Assembly (NCBI RefSeq): GCF_043643765.1
Contig: NZ_JBHZSP010000001.1
Span: 1 to 64,000 of the forward strand
Direction of reading: 5' to 3'
DNA: 64,000 bases
Source: Marinomonas posidonica_A
GTDB taxonomy: Bacteria > Pseudomonadota > Gammaproteobacteria > Pseudomonadales > Marinomonadaceae
Shown here piece after piece: positions 61,637 through 64,000 of the stretch (within the stretch, counting starts at the first letter, position 1; every line of letters starts with the position of its first letter). The notes under the pieces are model-generated. The model did no database searches and was not told where the DNA came from. It saw only the letters and a list, made by a program, of their open reading frames with translations. Made by a program: the position numbers and the translations under genes.

Positions 61637-61652
61637 GCGTGACACGTCACAA
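61637..61652. repeat. 16-bp palindromic repeat, copy 2
   Basis: Identical GCGTGACACGTCACAA to 58135-58150, same orientation, here upstream of the membrane-protein pair and after the GNAT gene stop. Confidence 0.6.
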
Positions 61653-61670
61653 AATTTGAATGTAACAGCA

Positions 61671-62225
61671 CTACTTGATCGAGATGAACATAGTAACGAG
61701 AGGGTTTTCGTCTTCAGGGTCTTGAGCTACAGCCAGAGTTTGAAAGCCTTGGCTTTCATAAAGACGGATTAACCTTTCGTTATTTTCGCACTCTAAAATA
61801 ATAACTCGCCCACCAATTAAAGCTTGAGCCTGTTTAATAACAACATACACATCGGCTAGAATTTTCTCTAAATCAATAGGGTTATCTGGTATGGATTTGT
61901 TTTTGCCGATTTGGCCTATTAGATAGGTGCTGACAGTATTTTTTTTGGCCTTGAGCTTTCTTGCTCTGCTTTTAGAGGTGTCAGGATGTATCTTGATGTC
62001 TTTGAAGGTGACGGTAAAGTAGGCCAGTAACAAGCCGTTGTCATCTAAAATAAGGTGTGTGTTGCCTGTGCCTTCTTGTTCAAAGCGAATGGCTTTGTTT
62101 AATAAAAAGTCTTGGACGTCGTCATTTGGTGGGCAAGTAAAATCAGCAAAAAGAGCAAGTGCAATTTCTTGCCCTGTGGTAGGATCGGCTAGGATTTCTG
62201 AGAGAGATTGAAGCGTCGTGCTAAT
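61671..62225 (-). CDS. GNAT-family toxin-like acetyltransferase without a canonical start codon
   Basis: 184 codons from ATT 62225 to the stop. Sequence from the upstream part (PPNDDVQDFLLNKAIRFEQE, then HLILDDNGLLLAYFTVTFKD) and the acetyl-CoA end GGRVIILECENNERLIRLYE then SQGF match GNAT toxins paired with small antitoxins. TTG 62031-62033 would remove the N-terminal third of the fold. Between the upstream frame stop and that TTG there is no ATG, GTG or TTG. Either ATT (AAGGA 8 bases upstream) or a -1 slip on A6 at 62237-62242 must be used. Confidence 0.7.
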   Translation of the reverse strand: MSTTLQSLSEILADPTTGQEIALALFADFTCPPNDDVQDFLLNKAIRFEQEGTGNTHLILDDNGLLLAYFTVTFKDIKIHPDTSKSRARKLKAKKNTVSTYLIGQIGKNKSIPDNPIDLEKILADVYVVIKQAQALIGGRVIILECENNERLIRLYESQGFQTLAVAQDPEDENPLVTMFISIK

Positions 62226-62368
62226 AGCTGTAATCCTTTTTTGCTTTCTGCTTTCAGGTCTTTGTCTTCAACATCCACTAAGCGTGGTTGTGCAACAGCC
62301 TTCATAAAGCGTTTTGAAGATTCTCTATCCTTTATGACAAAGCTTTTGTCGAATGATGTAGTAGCCAT
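62189..62368 (-). CDS. Antitoxin-like partner of the GNAT protein
   Basis: 59 residues from ATG 62368 (GAAGTGAG upstream). MATTSFDKSFVIKDRESSKR is typical of small antitoxins encoded before GNAT toxins; the end is basic (LLARRFNLSQKS). It overlaps the GNAT frame by about 37 bases and contains the A6 run where a -1 shift would fuse the two proteins. Confidence 0.7.
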   Translation of the reverse strand: MATTSFDKSFVIKDRESSKRFMKAVAQPRLVDVEDKDLKAESKKGLQLLARRFNLSQKS

Positions 62369-62535
62369 TTGAAACTCACTTCCCGAATTGGGATTTATCA
62401 AATTTAATACATAGTATATTACTAATACAGGTATGCTTTCTAATTGAATAACCTAATGGCTTTGATTCGTTTGATATATCTTTGTCTATCTTTGTCTAAT
62501 TCTTTCTATTTTTATCTGTGTATAGGAGGGTAGTC

Positions 62536-63270
62536 TTAAACATCTATTTGTTCAATATCCCCAACCCCAAAATTACTAACAAGCACCTGACTCAGCTCTG
62601 GCCCTGCCAACCTCACCAAAAAGGGTCTAACACACGGATCATCAATCAAACCAGCCAGTTTAAATGATTGCGCCATTTGCCTATGGGTGTCGTACATGCT
62701 TTGCACCATGGCCACTTCGTTACTGATCATGCCAAGCATGGTGGTTAAGTTGCTGCCTAGTTCGGCGGTGACTCTATCCAACAAGTCTTCAAAGTCGGCT
62801 TTACCCATAGTGCCTGAATCAAAGTCCGTTATCCCTTGGTCCAGTTCATTCAAAATGTCGCTCGATGCGGCGAGCAAGTCATCCGTGGCGCCGGCGGCGG
62901 TGCCCATGATGGTGTTGATGTTGGCACAACTGTCTGGCACATCATTCAAATAACTGTCTACAGACTTCACCGCACTGGCCACTTGCAAGTCGTCCAATAA
63001 AGAATCCAATCGTGTTTGTACGTGGGCGTTTAGCGTGTTGGCTCCCGTACCGTAATTGAGCAGGGCATTTTGACAGTTGGTGACTTTCGTGGCATCGGGT
63101 AGCGTAGGGTTAACAATCGTTTCCCCTTCCGCAGGTAAATATTTATCAAGCCGCGTGCGTAAGGTTCCGCACTGGCTATTGGTCGCGGTGGCCTTGCTCA
63201 TGGTCACACTTTCAAATGGGCTACCTGCGGCAAACGCATTAAATGCCCCTTTGCTGAAATCTAAGCTCAT
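62536..63270 (-). CDS. Unknown phage protein downstream of the portal gene
   Basis: 244 residues from ATG 63270 (AAGGAGA upstream), overlapping the portal stop by 4 bases (ATGA). Contains DKYLPAEGETIVNPTLPDAT and long helices with DSLLDDLQVASAV; one conserved-looking Cys triplet. Likely a structural or assembly accessory of the P2-like module, but I know no function. Confidence 0.65.
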   Translation of the reverse strand: MSLDFSKGAFNAFAAGSPFESVTMSKATATNSQCGTLRTRLDKYLPAEGETIVNPTLPDATKVTNCQNALLNYGTGANTLNAHVQTRLDSLLDDLQVASAVKSVDSYLNDVPDSCANINTIMGTAAGATDDLLAASSDILNELDQGITDFDSGTMGKADFEDLLDRVTAELGSNLTTMLGMISNEVAMVQSMYDTHRQMAQSFKLAGLIDDPCVRPFLVRLAGPELSQVLVSNFGVGDIEQIDV

Positions 63271-64000
63271 GAGATGTTCTCCTTGCTGCCTGTCAGCCAA
63301 CGAGGCTCTTTAAAGCCGATTTTGGCGCGGGTTAGGAATTGGTCATTCAGTTCTTGCCAAATCGCTTGCTTGGGAATGGTTTCACAATCGTAGTACACCT
63401 CACGCACGTTCTTTAAGTCGCCATGGCCTGCGGCATTGTTTGCCATAATGCTGGCAAGCCCAGCGGGTACCCGGTGCATGTTAAGAATGTCTTGCTGGGT
63501 GACTTCTTTGATCTTGTCGTATTCATCCCGGTTGCCGAAATCCCCAACGGGGAGCAGCTGAACACGGTCTTTTGTGTAGCCAGGTTTGCCCGAAATGGTG
63601 GATTCCATGTTGAGGAAGAGTGAACGGTGGTTGCCTGGTCCTTTTGATTGGACAATGGCTTGTTCTATGTCGTCGGCCTTATCATCGTCCAAATCAAACG
63701 TGACTAGGATATAGCCCGAATGAGCGCCATTCAGGTAATACTTACGGCGGAAAAGGGTGGCGGCTTCACCAAGTAAAATACTGTGTATGCCTGCAAAGTA
63801 GGTTGGCACACCATAAATGGCTTGGCGAATGTCACCGCCGTTTAGATGGATTATGTCGCTGGCAGGGTATTCAAGAAAGCTACCATCGGATTGCAGCAAA
63901 AAATAGTTGTCGTCGGTGCCGACTCGCACATTAATGGCAGGGAGGCGAACGTAACGATTAATGCCGCCTAGCCAATTTCGGATCGCTAGAAAATAGGCAT
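63267..64000 (-). CDS. Phage portal protein, P2 gpQ/PBSX type (5' end outside window)
   Basis: The frame is open to the window edge (a GTG at 63929 is internal). Upstream residues read NWLGGINRYVRLPAINVRVG, and the body has VTQQDILNMHRVPAGLASIM then GHGDLKNVREVYYDCETIPK, signatures of PBSX/P2-type portals, the ring through which DNA enters the capsid. Leftward orientation opposite to the replication genes matches P2. The N-terminal part lies beyond 64000. Confidence 0.9.
   Translation of the reverse strand, partial: AYFLAIRNWLGGINRYVRLPAINVRVGTDDNYFLLQSDGSFLEYPASDIIHLNGGDIRQAIYGVPTYFAGIHSILLGEAATLFRRKYYLNGAHSGYILVTFDLDDDKADDIEQAIVQSKGPGNHRSLFLNMESTISGKPGYTKDRVQLLPVGDFGNRDEYDKIKEVTQQDILNMHRVPAGLASIMANNAAGHGDLKNVREVYYDCETIPKQAIWQELNDQFLTRAKIGFKEPRWLTGSKENIS

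Larger units (their letters stand above)
46446..64000. mobile_element. P2-like prophage, right end outside the window
   Basis: Integrase next to a tRNA, CI/Cro switch, CII-like protein, gpA-type replication endonuclease, Ogr/Delta zinc finger, KilA-N protein with C4-like leader, and a leftward Q-type portal gene, in P2-like order (replication genes rightward, portal leftward, cargo between). Terminase, capsid and tail genes are not in view. Confidence 0.9.

Noticed and set aside
1..64000. CRISPR array or rRNA genes
   Set aside because: No regularly spaced direct repeats of array type and no rRNA-like sequence were seen.

Overview
The window looks like a chromosome segment of a marine gammaproteobacterium of the Oceanospirillales, most probably Marinomonas or a close relative. 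I infer this from gene content and order (cspD/clpS-clpA/infA/aat; ftsK-lolA-rarA-crcB-serS-cobA-tusDCBE-yccA; gacA-uvrC-pgsA followed by tRNA-Gly-Cys-Leu), moderate GC and a monomeric NADP isocitrate dehydrogenase. No database was searched.

Layout. 1-139 is the right end of an IS3-family element. 218-7151 holds a small membrane protein, three MFS exporters, and an AraC regulator divergent from an acetaldehyde-type aldehyde dehydrogenase. 7373-18368 holds L-serine deaminase, a PiT phosphate transporter, two tandem anchored unknown proteins, a LysE exporter, topoisomerase III behind a near-perfect LexA box, a universal stress protein, a small membrane protein behind a Fur-box-like palindrome, an FKBP isomerase, a GNAT protein and the ribosomal oxygenase RoxA. 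18450-30045 is housekeeping: purB, icd, hflD, mnmA, nudJ/rluE (long overlap), cspD, clpS-clpA, infA, aat. 30626-46083 has a porin, ftsK-lolA-rarA-crcB-serS, cobA, the tus sulfur relay, yccA, a DnaT-like plus lambda-P-like pair, gacA-uvrC and pgsA. Three tRNA genes follow at 46180-46445.

From the 3' end of tRNA-Leu to the window edge lies a P2-like prophage, incomplete at the right. It has a tyrosine integrase, a cargo block of three genes (47869-51192), a leftward AlpA-like operon, a CI/Cro switch with six candidate operators of one symmetric motif, a CII-like protein, a HUH replication endonuclease of the P2 gpA type, an Ogr/Delta zinc finger, an orphan cytosine methyltransferase, a C4-like antisense RNA leader ahead of a KilA-N protein, and a second cargo block (60163-62368) between the replication genes and the leftward portal gene. 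As I recall, this interval is a known exchange hotspot in P2-like phages.

The best candidates for something undescribed are: the overlapping pair of similarly built membrane proteins at 60163-61589; the GNAT gene at 61671-62225, which has no canonical start and sits in the -1 frame behind an A6 run in its antitoxin-like partner; and the coiled-coil/membrane, BRCT and HEPN-like cargo at 47869-51192. In the host part, the SOS-box/topB arrangement and the chromosomal DnaT plus lambda-P-like pair stand out.
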